This document shows, one piece after another, positions 6,801 through 13,139 of a stretch of 22,081 nucleotides of DNA. The DNA lies in IMG/VR virus record IMGVR_UViG_3300030060_006046, positions 546 to 22,626 of that record; one strand, written 5' to 3'. The translations under genes were made by a program, and so were the position numbers. The notes under the pieces were generated by a model. It had not been told where the DNA came from. It ran no database searches and worked only from the letters and a program-made list of their open reading frames with translations. Each line of letters starts with the position of its first letter. Within the stretch, counting starts at the first letter, position 1. The DNA comes from a virus.

Positions 6801-8882
6801 TCAACAATCAACTTTGGTGATAACTTATCTGTATCTCCTATCTCATCTGGTATTGTAACTGTTACTGCAACGCAATTATCTAATGAAGAAGTTCAGGATA
6901 TTGTTGGTGCGATGTTCTCAGGAAATACTGAGACTAATATTACTGCCACTTATCAAGACGCTGATGGAACAATTGATTTAGTAGTCGATAGTGGTGTATC
7001 AGTTGCAAACCAAGCAGATAACAGACTAATTACTGCAACAGGTACAACAGATACATTAAATGCAGAATCAGGATTAACATTTAATGGTTCAACTCTTGCA
7101 TTAACAGGAAGCCAAACGATTACTGAATTATTAGATGTAGATGGTCATACAGAATTAGACAATGTGAATATATCAGGTGTTGTGACTGCCACTACATTCA
7201 AGGGTGCAATTCAGGCAACATCAGGAACATTCTCAAGTGGTGTTGATGTTACTGGTGATTTAGATGTTGATGGACATACCGATTTAGATAACGTATCTGT
7301 TGCTGGTGTGGTAACTGCAACAACATTTGTGGGTGCTCTCACTGGTAATGCTGCGACTGCAACTGCATTACAAAATGCAAGGAATATTGGTGGTGTTTCA
7401 TTTGATGGTACTGCAAATATCAATCTACCTGGTGTAAATGCAGCTGGTAATCAGGATACAACTGGGACTGCTGCTGTTGCAACTAATGTTACTGTAAGTG
7501 CTAATAATTCTGGAAACGAAACTGTTTATCCAGTGTTTGTTGATGGTGCTACTGGAACACAAGGTGCAGAAACAGACACAGGATTGAATTATAATCCAAG
7601 CACTGGTAATTTAAGTGCTACAAAATTTACTGGAGATGGTTCAGGACTCACAGGCATCACTGCATCAGGTTCTGGCGTTGTTATCAAACACGATGGTTCA
7701 ACAGTTGGAACTGCTGGAACAATTAACTTCTCCACTAACTTAGATGTTTCTGCAATCTCTGCTGGTATTGTAACTATAACTGCATCTGGTGGTACATCAT
7801 TAACATCTGACGCACAATTTAATACTGTAGCAGGAACTAATGCTGGAGATAGTTTCTCAGGCACAGATGCAGTTAGAAATACTTTGTTTGGATATGATTC
7901 TGGAACTGCAATCACCACTGGAGATAATCATGTAGCTTTGGGTGCTTATGCATTAGATGCTATTACGACAGCTAGTGATGCAGTTGCAATAGGTTATAAC
8001 GCTGGTTCATCTTTAACAGTTGGACAATGTGTTTTAATAGGATCTAAATGTGCTCCTTCAGCAACTACATCTAGTGGTATTGTTGGTGTTGGTTATGAAG
8101 TTTATCAATATTTAACAGATGGTCAATACAATACTGCTGTTGGCTCTCAGTCAATGAATCGTATCACATCAGGTGACAAAAACTCATCGTATGGTGCACT
8201 CTCACTTATCTATTCCCAAACAGCGGACGAGAACACTGCCTTGGGTTTCAGAGCTTTAGGTAGGGAACCCGTTACTGGAAATAGTAATACAGCTGTTGGT
8301 TGTGAGGCAGGTGCAACAGGGACTAATGATATAACTTCAGGTGCTAATAATATACTTCTTGGATACAAAGCACAGGCTACTTCAGCAACAGTATCAAACG
8401 AAGTTACTATTGGTAATTCAAACATCACCAAGTTTAGAATACCTGGTATTAATTTCATACTGAAGGATAATGGTGGAACTCCAACTCAAGGTCACGTTTT
8501 AACTGTCGATGCAAATGGTGAAGCAGGTTTCGCTGCAGTATCAGGTGGAACAGATGTAGGTATTACTACTAACCTTTCAGGATCATTCACTGCAAGTGCA
8601 GGTTCTCCATCTACAATCAATACATATGGATATGGTTCTGGTGATATCGTTGTTGAGTATACAGTATTCATTAAGAATGGAAGTAATTTCCAATCACAAA
8701 AACTACTAGCAATGAGAGATGGAACAACGATTCATTCAACACAGTTTGCAGTGATGTTTAGTTCTTCACTCTTAGTTCAATTAGATGCTACAATCAGTAG
8801 TGGTAATATCTTATTAAGAGCAACACCTGAAACGGGAGTGTCAGGGTCAACAACTTATAAAGTCAAACGTGAGGTAATGTAA
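3876..8882 (+). CDS. Giant mosaic tail fibre / adhesin (1668 aa)
   Basis: This is the largest gene in the window and almost certainly a fibre or adhesin. Residues 1-200 form a head region ending in VGYRYVGQTGAPTPGISTF. Residues 235-810 are a shaft of duplicated modules: two 55-residue GENKIP...YHGMFAHVHS blocks (235, 410), repeated DLDVDGHTNLDNVSIAGV units, one SIGGTLTYEDVTN unit (373), and a YDLGVSATRWKNVYADT block. Residues 835-898 are a phage module (FTASSGQTTFSFSYTV...VDVFVNGIKL), followed by a poly-Gly linker and VEDTTPQLGGNLDL. Two GDGSGLTG...GIVT blocks follow (948, 1253). Residues about 1320-1528 resemble YadA-type head repeats (NTAVGSQSM, NTALGFRAL, NTAVG). The last ~110 residues form a separate terminal domain. 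AGGGG at 3865-3869 supports the start. The stop overlaps the protease start by one base. Confidence 0.9.
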   Translation: MALTTEQKVDLLLKKLGYTKTKTGSVFGTGSVSGTGKQPFGEAIPSPLIVANGSLWNESDSIPATPPGSDTNQVKRYPTTSALRMTLDTTVTPNRSFIAYTTYNNTSSARLTNWIDTQFGPDYQLEVYVDDATDPDNKLPEGGSGSNDGWYFDYSAGVLNFSDTNLPSGVNGAGTNVYIVGYRYVGQTGAPTPGISTFSYLDLTVERNLDVGVQGGISTFRHNIDANGIIEGIAGENKIPFLYSNLAALPNAGTYHGMFAHVHSEGRGYFAHAGNWLELVNKDTSGNVGLSGDLDVDGHTNLDNVSIAGVTTTGGLLDINAGGQANTFKVEDLTDNRIVIAGTGGELEDSANLTFDGSTLGVTGDATFSGNVSIGGTLTYEDVTNVDSVGLLTARSGIRVTGGVIEAQAGENKIPSLYANMAALPSPSTYHGMFAHVHSTGRGYFAHGGAWYELVNADLTGRVGTGTESYFIDRLVSTSTTATSLNVTGVTTAVTVDINGDLDVDGHTNLDNVNIVGVVTVTGEIKIPDLSGSNNRITFGDSQDLQIFHSSGANYIKVINAQNLVFGTNNTNRALFESSGNFRPVVDGVYDLGVSATRWKNVYADTYIGNGNLGIVTATEIDLNGDLDVDGHTNLDNVSIAGVTTTAGLLDINAGGQANTFKVEDLTSGRVVLAGTGGELEDSNNLRFDGTDLYVSGIRVGSGNGGIIGDDIITRNLKVNGISTFIGIATFNNATFHGDIDVDGHTNLDNISVAGVTTFTGNIDANGNLDVDGITDLDVLNVAEAATFSSSAEFDGNAKFDSTITAGGATGSNGQYLKSTGSGVAWASFPTARTSQAFTASSGQTTFSFSYTVGLVDVFVNGIKLSTSEFTATNGSSVVLAVGCFVGDIVEILSYNTATGGGGGGSLNNIVEDTTPQLGGNLDLFNKTINGTGGINITGVVTATTFIGDGSGLTGVTASGTGVVIKDGGSTVGTASTINFGDNLSVSPISSGIVTVTATQLSNEEVQDIVGAMFSGNTETNITATYQDADGTIDLVVDSGVSVANQADNRLITATGTTDTLNAESGLTFNGSTLALTGSQTITELLDVDGHTELDNVNISGVVTATTFKGAIQATSGTFSSGVDVTGDLDVDGHTDLDNVSVAGVVTATTFVGALTGNAATATALQNARNIGGVSFDGTANINLPGVNAAGNQDTTGTAAVATNVTVSANNSGNETVYPVFVDGATGTQGAETDTGLNYNPSTGNLSATKFTGDGSGLTGITASGSGVVIKHDGSTVGTAGTINFSTNLDVSAISAGIVTITASGGTSLTSDAQFNTVAGTNAGDSFSGTDAVRNTLFGYDSGTAITTGDNHVALGAYALDAITTASDAVAIGYNAGSSLTVGQCVLIGSKCAPSATTSSGIVGVGYEVYQYLTDGQYNTAVGSQSMNRITSGDKNSSYGALSLIYSQTADENTALGFRALGREPVTGNSNTAVGCEAGATGTNDITSGANNILLGYKAQATSATVSNEVTIGNSNITKFRIPGINFILKDNGGTPTQGHVLTVDANGEAGFAAVSGGTDVGITTNLSGSFTASAGSPSTINTYGYGSGDIVVEYTVFIKNGSNFQSQKLLAMRDGTTIHSTQFAVMFSSSLLVQLDATISSGNILLRATPETGVSGSTTYKVKREVM
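4578..4742 (+). repeat. 55-residue GENKIP/YHGMFAH module, copy 1
   Basis: This block encodes 55 residues beginning GENKIPFLYSNLAALP and containing YHGMFAHVHS and GRGYFAH. It is repeated in frame at 5103-5267 with about 15 substitutions and no length change. The two copies are 525 bases apart within the same fibre gene. Confidence 0.9.
4752..4949 (+). repeat. 198-base compound duplication, copy 1
   Basis: This region encodes DLDVDGHTNLDNVSIAGV followed by GLLDINAGGQANTFKVEDLT and AGTGGELEDS. The same order and spacing recur at 5751-5948, so the unit copied was the whole 198-base block rather than each motif separately. Confidence 0.9.
4992..5069 (+). repeat. SIGGTLTYEDVTN module, copy in giant fibre
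   Basis: This is a 26-residue module, SIGGTLTYEDVTNVDSVG then LLTARSGI. Related copies lie at 10992-11069, 13308-13385 and 20871-20948, all of the same length, in four different fibre genes. Confidence 0.9.
5103..5267 (+). repeat. 55-residue GENKIP/YHGMFAH module, copy 2
   Basis: This is the second in-frame copy of the module at 4578-4742 (GENKIPSLYANMAALP, then YHGMFAHVHS and GRGYFAH). Differences cluster at the linker-facing ends; the YHGMFAHVHS core is unchanged. Confidence 0.9.
5751..5948 (+). repeat. 198-base compound duplication, copy 2
   Basis: This is the second copy of the block at 4752-4949, 999 bases away and in frame. The DVDGHTNLDNVSIAGVTT and DINAGGQANTFKVEDLT segments are identical in protein. 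Differences cluster around DNRIVIAG versus SGRVVLAG and in the last few residues. Confidence 0.9.
6717..6869 (+). repeat. GDGSGLTG/VVIK module, copy 1
   Basis: This encodes 51 residues beginning GDGSGLTGVTASGTGVVIK and ending SSGIVTVTA. The same-length second copy is at 7632-7784. Confidence 0.85.
7632..7784 (+). repeat. GDGSGLTG/VVIK module, copy 2
   Basis: This is the second in-frame copy of the 51-residue module at 6717-6869 (GDGSGLTGITASGSGVVIK, ending SAGIVTITA). It immediately precedes the YadA-like head-repeat region. Confidence 0.85.
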
Positions 8883-10816
8883 TGGATTTTGATAGGTACA
8901 CCCTAGCAGTCACAAGTCCTGAAGATTGGAATACAATTCATAACGCACTCATCGTTGATAGTAACGAGGATGGTATTCCTGATCGAAAGGTAACTTGCAC
9001 TGATTGTAAATCTCATAGTCCAACTCGTGGAACTTATGATTTAACAGAGGAAGAGGCAAATCAAATTGCAAAACATCCAAAGGTAAAGTGGATTGAGTTA
9101 TCACCCTCTGACCATCCAGATGTATATCCAAAACCAGATCCTGCTACAAAAAGATTCAAGAAAGATGTAAAGATATATCGTGATATTAGTACTGGTGGTG
9201 CAAATGTCCCACCAGGTATCACAACAGCAGGTGAATTAGATCGAACAAATTGGGCAGTAAAGAGAGTTGGTATTGCAACTAATGGTGATAGTTGGCCAAA
9301 TGTTACAGGCAATCCACCACCAATATTCGCAGATGTAAGTTATAGTTTGACAGGTAAAAATGTTGATGTTGTCATTCAAGATTCAGGTATATTACAGTAT
9401 CATCCAGAGTTTATTCAGGGTAATGGTGAATCAAGAGTAAGAGATATAGTATTGGATGGTCCGTATTATATTGATCCAGCATATTTTAATTCTAACGGAC
9501 ACACATATACAAAACCTGATGGTCGCACTGGTATAACAACTGCATCAGCTCATGCTTGGTGGGAAAACTCAAGTAATCGTTCAGGATCTTTTTCATCAGT
9601 TGCAACAGTATCCATTGATAGTGGTTATACCGTTTCAAGAAGTGTTGGTGCTGGTGGTTCAGCACATAGTTTTACTAGCGGTCACGGAACAGGTTGTGCT
9701 GGTTTAGCTGCTGGAAAGAATTTTGGATTAGCATTTGAGGCAAATCTATGGAATATAAACATCTTTGGTGATATAATGGCAGTTGAAACAAGTTATGATG
9801 TCTTAAAAATATTTCATCAAAATAAACCAAATGTTCAGGTTGGTAGTAAGTTGAGAAAAAATCCAACAGTTGTAAATGGAAGTTGGGGATATCAGGCTAG
9901 ATTTAATACAAGTACAAATGTGAGTTATAAGTTTAGAGGTGAGACAGGAACATTTACTGGAAACGATGCGATTGGGTCAGGTACAGGACAATTGGCAAGA
10001 GCGATGAAAGAAGGATTAAGTAATCAAGTAGTAGGTGCTTATAAATCTTGGTCTTCTTCATCAGGGTCTAATTCAAGTGATACTGCTGGTGGAGAGATGA
10101 TTGATTCAGGAGTTATATTTGTTGCTGCTGCTGGAAACAACAATCAAAGATTGGGCATTGGTGCTGCTGATCCTGATAGATTAAATTATATGACATCAAC
10201 TGTTGGTAGTGATCCAAGATCAGAGTTTCCAGGAACAACAAAACCTTGCGGTCATCGTGACTGGATGAATCCTCAAGGAATCGGTTTTGATAGTGCAAAT
10301 GATTTTCATCCAGTAATTTGTTGTGGTGCAATGGAAGAATATATTGGTATTGTTGGTGGTGCTGCAACTTATGAAGAGGGTCAAGCAAGTTACTCTAATA
10401 ATGGACCAGGTATTGATATCTGGGCACCTGCTGATGAAACTTTATCTGCTGGAATATGGGATACTGATGAAACAAATTATGTAAGAAGAGATGATGCTAA
10501 TTTTGCAGATCGTTTTTTCAATGGAACATCAGCAGCTGCACCTGTGGTAACTGGATTGGTCGCTCTATTTTTAGAATCGAATCCATCTGCAACATCTAAA
10601 GATGTTAAAAATTTCTTGGCAAATGATGGTTCTAAATTACTACCTGATTCAGAATGGGTAGATCAATATACAAGTGATTCTTCAACAGATTACTGGTCTG
10701 AAAGTTATAACAATCGTGGTGCACAAAATAAAGTAGCATTCGATCCATTTGCATCTGACACAGTTCCAACCATTTCAGGAGTTGAAATGTCAGGTGTATC
10801 GTACACACAATCATAA
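8882..10816 (+). CDS. Subtilisin-like serine protease (peptidase S8 family), 644 aa
   Basis: The catalytic triad of the S8 family is complete: Asp167 in VDVVIQDSGI, His268 in SGHGTGCAG and Ser550 in NGTSAAAP, with the oxyanion-hole Asn419 in VAAAGNN. Residues 1-80 contain LTEEEANQIAKHPKVKWIEL, which resembles the end of an inhibitor_I9-type propeptide, so the enzyme may mature by self-cleavage. The Asp-His gap (101 residues) and the His-Ser gap are larger than in subtilisin, so surface insertions are likely. No signal peptide or membrane segment is seen, which fits a protein that acts inside the cell or in the virion. The ATG shares its A with the stop of the giant fibre (TAATG), so translation is probably coupled; GAGG lies just upstream. 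The target is unknown; fibre maturation or digestion of host surface protein are both possible. Confidence 0.92.
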   Translation: MDFDRYTLAVTSPEDWNTIHNALIVDSNEDGIPDRKVTCTDCKSHSPTRGTYDLTEEEANQIAKHPKVKWIELSPSDHPDVYPKPDPATKRFKKDVKIYRDISTGGANVPPGITTAGELDRTNWAVKRVGIATNGDSWPNVTGNPPPIFADVSYSLTGKNVDVVIQDSGILQYHPEFIQGNGESRVRDIVLDGPYYIDPAYFNSNGHTYTKPDGRTGITTASAHAWWENSSNRSGSFSSVATVSIDSGYTVSRSVGAGGSAHSFTSGHGTGCAGLAAGKNFGLAFEANLWNINIFGDIMAVETSYDVLKIFHQNKPNVQVGSKLRKNPTVVNGSWGYQARFNTSTNVSYKFRGETGTFTGNDAIGSGTGQLARAMKEGLSNQVVGAYKSWSSSSGSNSSDTAGGEMIDSGVIFVAAAGNNNQRLGIGAADPDRLNYMTSTVGSDPRSEFPGTTKPCGHRDWMNPQGIGFDSANDFHPVICCGAMEEYIGIVGGAATYEEGQASYSNNGPGIDIWAPADETLSAGIWDTDETNYVRRDDANFADRFFNGTSAAAPVVTGLVALFLESNPSATSKDVKNFLANDGSKLLPDSEWVDQYTSDSSTDYWSESYNNRGAQNKVAFDPFASDTVPTISGVEMSGVSYTQS

Positions 10817-10819
10817 ATA
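10812..10819 (+). promoter_or_regulatory. Late promoter cassette overlapping the protease stop
   Basis: CATAAATA at 10812-10819 contains the TAA stop of the protease gene (10814-10816). It is followed by ATCAAAAAGTAAT and the ATG at 10833, 13 bases past the element. The same layout recurs before the genes at 13140, 20715 and 21622. Confidence 0.8.
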
Positions 10820-10832
10820 ATCAAAAAGTAAT

Positions 10833-12707
10833 ATGGCAGAAAAGGGTTTCGGTGTAAAGGAGATTAATCTGATTGGTGCGTCAGGAACACCAACGATTGA
10901 AAGTCCGAACAATTTAAATCTAAATGCAGTCAATGTTGCAATCAGTACGAACGCAACGATTGGTGGAACTCTCACTGTATCTGGAAGTCTTTCAATAGGT
11001 GGAACAGTAACATATGAAGATGTAACAAACGTAGATGCGGTTGGTATAATTACAGCAAGAGATGGAGTATTCATACCTGATAGTAAAAAATTGAATTTAG
11101 GAAATACTGCTAGTAGTCCAGATTTACAGATTTACCACGATTCAAGTAATAATTATTCATACATTAAGGAAACAGGTTCTGGACCTTTACAAATACAAAG
11201 TAATGCAGTTTTCTTTCATGATGCTGGTAATACCCAGACTAATGCACAAATTACTGATACTGTTTGTAGATTAAATTATAGTGGTTCGACTAAAATTGCA
11301 ACAAGTAATACAGGAGCAACTGTAACTGGAACTTTAGTTGCAACAACTTTCAGTGGTTCAGGTGCATCACTCACAAGTTTACCAGCAGGAAACTTAACTG
11401 GAACTCTTCCTGCGATTAGTGGTACAAACCTAACAAACTTACCAGCAGCAAATTTAACTGGAACTCTTCCTGCAATTAGTGGTGCAAACTTAACAGGTAT
11501 CGCAGTCACCGAAGCACCAGTCACAGATTATACTATCACTGGAAATAATCCAAACTACTATTTTCATGGTGGTGGTGTAGATGAAACTGCAGGTAATCCT
11601 ACTTTATATTTGATAAGAGGACAGAAATATCGTTTTAATAATACCACTGGATCTGGACATCCATTTGCTATTCGTGTATCAAATGGTGGATCAGCATACA
11701 CTGATGGTGTGTCTGGAAACAATCAGGGTGTTCAATTCTTCACTGTGCCTTATGCTGCACCAGCATCATTAGTTTATCAATGTACGATTCACGGTGGAAT
11801 GGTTGGTAGTATTGTGATTCGAGGTGGTGCTAATTTTGCATCCATATCTAATAATGCAGACAATCGAGTTATCACTGGTGGTAGTGGTGCTAACTTAAAT
11901 GGTGAATCTACTTTAACTTATGATGGTACAACTTTAAACAATGGTGCTGGTGGTATAAATCTCCAATCTACTGGTGGAGATTTAATAAATGTAACAACCA
12001 CAGATGCTACTAGTAGATCAACTATCAAGTTCAATACAAATGGAAATGATTGGGAGATTGGAGCAAGAGGTTCATCAGGTAATCCAGATAATGCTTTTTA
12101 TATTTTTGATAATGCAGCAATAGATTATAGAATGGTAATCAATCCCACTGGATTCATTACTAACACATTTAAACCAGTAAGAACTGCACAAAATGCAGTT
12201 GTAACTGATGCATCTAATAACAGATTTGTAATTACATTACCTAGTACAAGTAGAATGTTCAGACTTACAGGTTCATTTAATTTTGATGGTTCAGGGACTG
12301 GTACAATTTGGGCTGATTTTGGTGATTGGAGTGATAGTCATAGTCCTAGTTTAGAAGGATTTGCAAACGTATGGAGAAATGGAGCTGGAGGTCCTGAATA
12401 TCAGGATAACCCATCAGGACGATACTATCGAGTTGCTACCCCATTTGATTATGGATCTCTTGAAGTTACTTATGATGTTCTCATAACAACATTGGCATTT
12501 AATGGTGGTGCAAGACCAGGAGTACATGGACATATTAGATGGACTTGGAGTGGTATTGGAAATGCTTTGACAGTATTTTCATTTCAAGATACTGCTGCGA
12601 ACGGGACTGAAAGATTAAATAGTTTTGCTTGGGATATTGATGGTGTTTCTGGTAGTACTGGAACAGGAAGACATCATTATATTATAGAGGAGTACCCACT
12701 TACATAA
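10833..12707 (+). CDS. Tail fibre with an embedded cupredoxin-like domain (624 aa)
   Basis: This is a modular fibre protein. Residues 1-50 are a gene-specific start. Residues 54-79 are the shared SIGGTVTYEDVTN module, continuing as GVFIPDSKKLNLGN and PDLQIYHDSSN, a form shared with the 295-residue fibre at 20715. Residues 185-223 are a tandem 20-residue repeat (NLTGTLPAISG twice). Residues about 230-331 look like a cupredoxin: a strand rich in aromatic residues, LYLIRGQKYRF, GHPFAI and YQCTIHGGMVG. Residues about 440-624 form a C-terminal domain, possibly a sandwich fold, rich in Trp and Tyr. There is no signal peptide. The gene is first in a two-gene late unit and has no ribosome-binding site; AAAAAGTAAT precedes the ATG. 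A small chaperone-like gene follows after 5 bases. Receptor binding is inferred from context. Confidence 0.85.
   Translation: MAEKGFGVKEINLIGASGTPTIESPNNLNLNAVNVAISTNATIGGTLTVSGSLSIGGTVTYEDVTNVDAVGIITARDGVFIPDSKKLNLGNTASSPDLQIYHDSSNNYSYIKETGSGPLQIQSNAVFFHDAGNTQTNAQITDTVCRLNYSGSTKIATSNTGATVTGTLVATTFSGSGASLTSLPAGNLTGTLPAISGTNLTNLPAANLTGTLPAISGANLTGIAVTEAPVTDYTITGNNPNYYFHGGGVDETAGNPTLYLIRGQKYRFNNTTGSGHPFAIRVSNGGSAYTDGVSGNNQGVQFFTVPYAAPASLVYQCTIHGGMVGSIVIRGGANFASISNNADNRVITGGSGANLNGESTLTYDGTTLNNGAGGINLQSTGGDLINVTTTDATSRSTIKFNTNGNDWEIGARGSSGNPDNAFYIFDNAAIDYRMVINPTGFITNTFKPVRTAQNAVVTDASNNRFVITLPSTSRMFRLTGSFNFDGSGTGTIWADFGDWSDSHSPSLEGFANVWRNGAGGPEYQDNPSGRYYRVATPFDYGSLEVTYDVLITTLAFNGGARPGVHGHIRWTWSGIGNALTVFSFQDTAANGTERLNSFAWDIDGVSGSTGTGRHHYIIEEYPLT
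10992..11069 (+). repeat. SIGGTVTYEDVTN module, copy in the 624-aa fibre
   Basis: This is a 26-residue copy (SIGGTVTYEDVTNVDAVG then IITARDGV) of the module at 4992, 13308 and 20871. Here and at 20871 the homology continues into FIPDxKKLxLGN and an IYH motif. Confidence 0.9.
11385..11501 (+). repeat. Tandem 20-residue NLTGTLPAISG repeat
   Basis: Two adjacent units with a 20-residue period (AGNLTGTLPAISGTNLTNLP, then AANLTGTLPAISGANLTGI) are nearly identical in DNA as well. The unit resembles short repeats in phage collar-type fibres and sits directly before the cupredoxin-like domain. Confidence 0.9.
11520..11825 (+). other. Cupredoxin-like domain within the fibre
   Basis: Residues 230-331 of the 624-residue fibre contain the pattern of a type-1 copper protein: a His in GHPFAI (276), then Cys317, His320 and Met323 in YQCTIHGGMVG. 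The Cys-x2-His-x2-Met spacing is the one known in amicyanin; plastocyanin has Cys-x2-His-x4-Met. GHPF and the strand before the Cys fit the fold. Copper binding is inference, since phage domains may keep the fold only for structure. Confidence 0.65.
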
Positions 12708-12712
12708 AAATT

Positions 12713-13123
12713 ATGGCAATTAATTACGAATCAAAAGAGGATATGGGATATCTACTCATTGCACTTAGAGAGTGTTGTGGATTGGATAGTGATACCATAT
12801 TTAAAGTTAAAGATATACACTCTGCAGGATCATATGATGGAATTGAAATAATGAAGAGTGATACAAATGGTGTTACAAAACCATCTAAATCTGATTTAGA
12901 GGCAAAATTTGATGTTGTAAAGAATAGAGAAAATTTCGCTCGTCTGAGAAGAAAGAGAGACGAACTATTAAGTGAATGTGATTGGACACAGAGTGGTGAT
13001 GTGCCAACAAAAATAAAAACCAAATGGCAGACATATCGACAAACACTCAGGGATTTACCAAACAAACAATCACCGTCTGATATGTTTTTAAGTAACATAA
13101 CCTGGCCAAATATACCATCATAA
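12713..13123 (+). CDS. Tail-fibre assembly chaperone-like protein (136 aa)
   Basis: The C-terminal half carries the signature of the phage tail assembly chaperone family (Pfam Phage_tail_APC): LRRKRDELLSECDWTQSGDV, a KTKWQTYRQTLRDLP helix and a final WP motif. These small proteins are usually encoded just after a fibre gene and are thought to help it fold or assemble. The N-terminal half (MAINYESKEDMGYLLIALRE...) is not one I recognise. It contains a short CC pair (RECCGLDS). The gene begins 5 bases after the stop of the 624-residue fibre. GAGGAG is present at 12687-12692, about 20 bases upstream and too far to be a normal site, so translation is probably coupled to the fibre. The stop codon lies within the next late promoter. 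Partnership with the fibre is inferred from position. Confidence 0.75.
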   Translation: MAINYESKEDMGYLLIALRECCGLDSDTIFKVKDIHSAGSYDGIEIMKSDTNGVTKPSKSDLEAKFDVVKNRENFARLRRKRDELLSECDWTQSGDVPTKIKTKWQTYRQTLRDLPNKQSPSDMFLSNITWPNIPS

Positions 13124-13126
13124 ATA
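13119..13126 (+). promoter_or_regulatory. Late promoter cassette overlapping the chaperone stop
   Basis: CATAAATA at 13119-13126 contains the TAA stop 13121-13123. It is followed by ACTAAAAAGTAAT and ATG at 13140, again 13 bases past the element. Compared with the copy at 10812, only two of these 13 spacer bases differ. Confidence 0.8.
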
Positions 13127-13139
13127 ACTAAAAAGTAAT

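Larger units (their letters stand above)
4752..7310 (+). repeat. Seven dispersed DVDGHTNLD units inside the giant fibre
   Basis: An 18-residue unit (consensus DLDVDGHTNLDNVSIAGV, 54 bases) starts at 4752, 5376, 5751, 6090, 6177 (diverged, NLDVDGITDL), 7128 (LLDVDGHTEL) and 7257. Further copies lie in two other genes at 13398 and 21766. The units probably form repeating turns of a trimeric beta-helical shaft; that structural reading is inference. Confidence 0.9.

Noticed and set aside
4752-7310. Possible CRISPR array or tandem DNA satellite
   Set aside because: The repeats are in frame, spaced irregularly by coding sequence and encode a fibre module; there are no equal-length spacers.
5620-8458. 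Several open frames of 60-110 codons on the - strand inside the giant fibre
   Set aside because: They lie antisense to clearly coding repeats, their products are low-complexity mirror images of the repeats (rich in Val/Pro/Thr or His/Leu), and they have no ribosome-binding sites.
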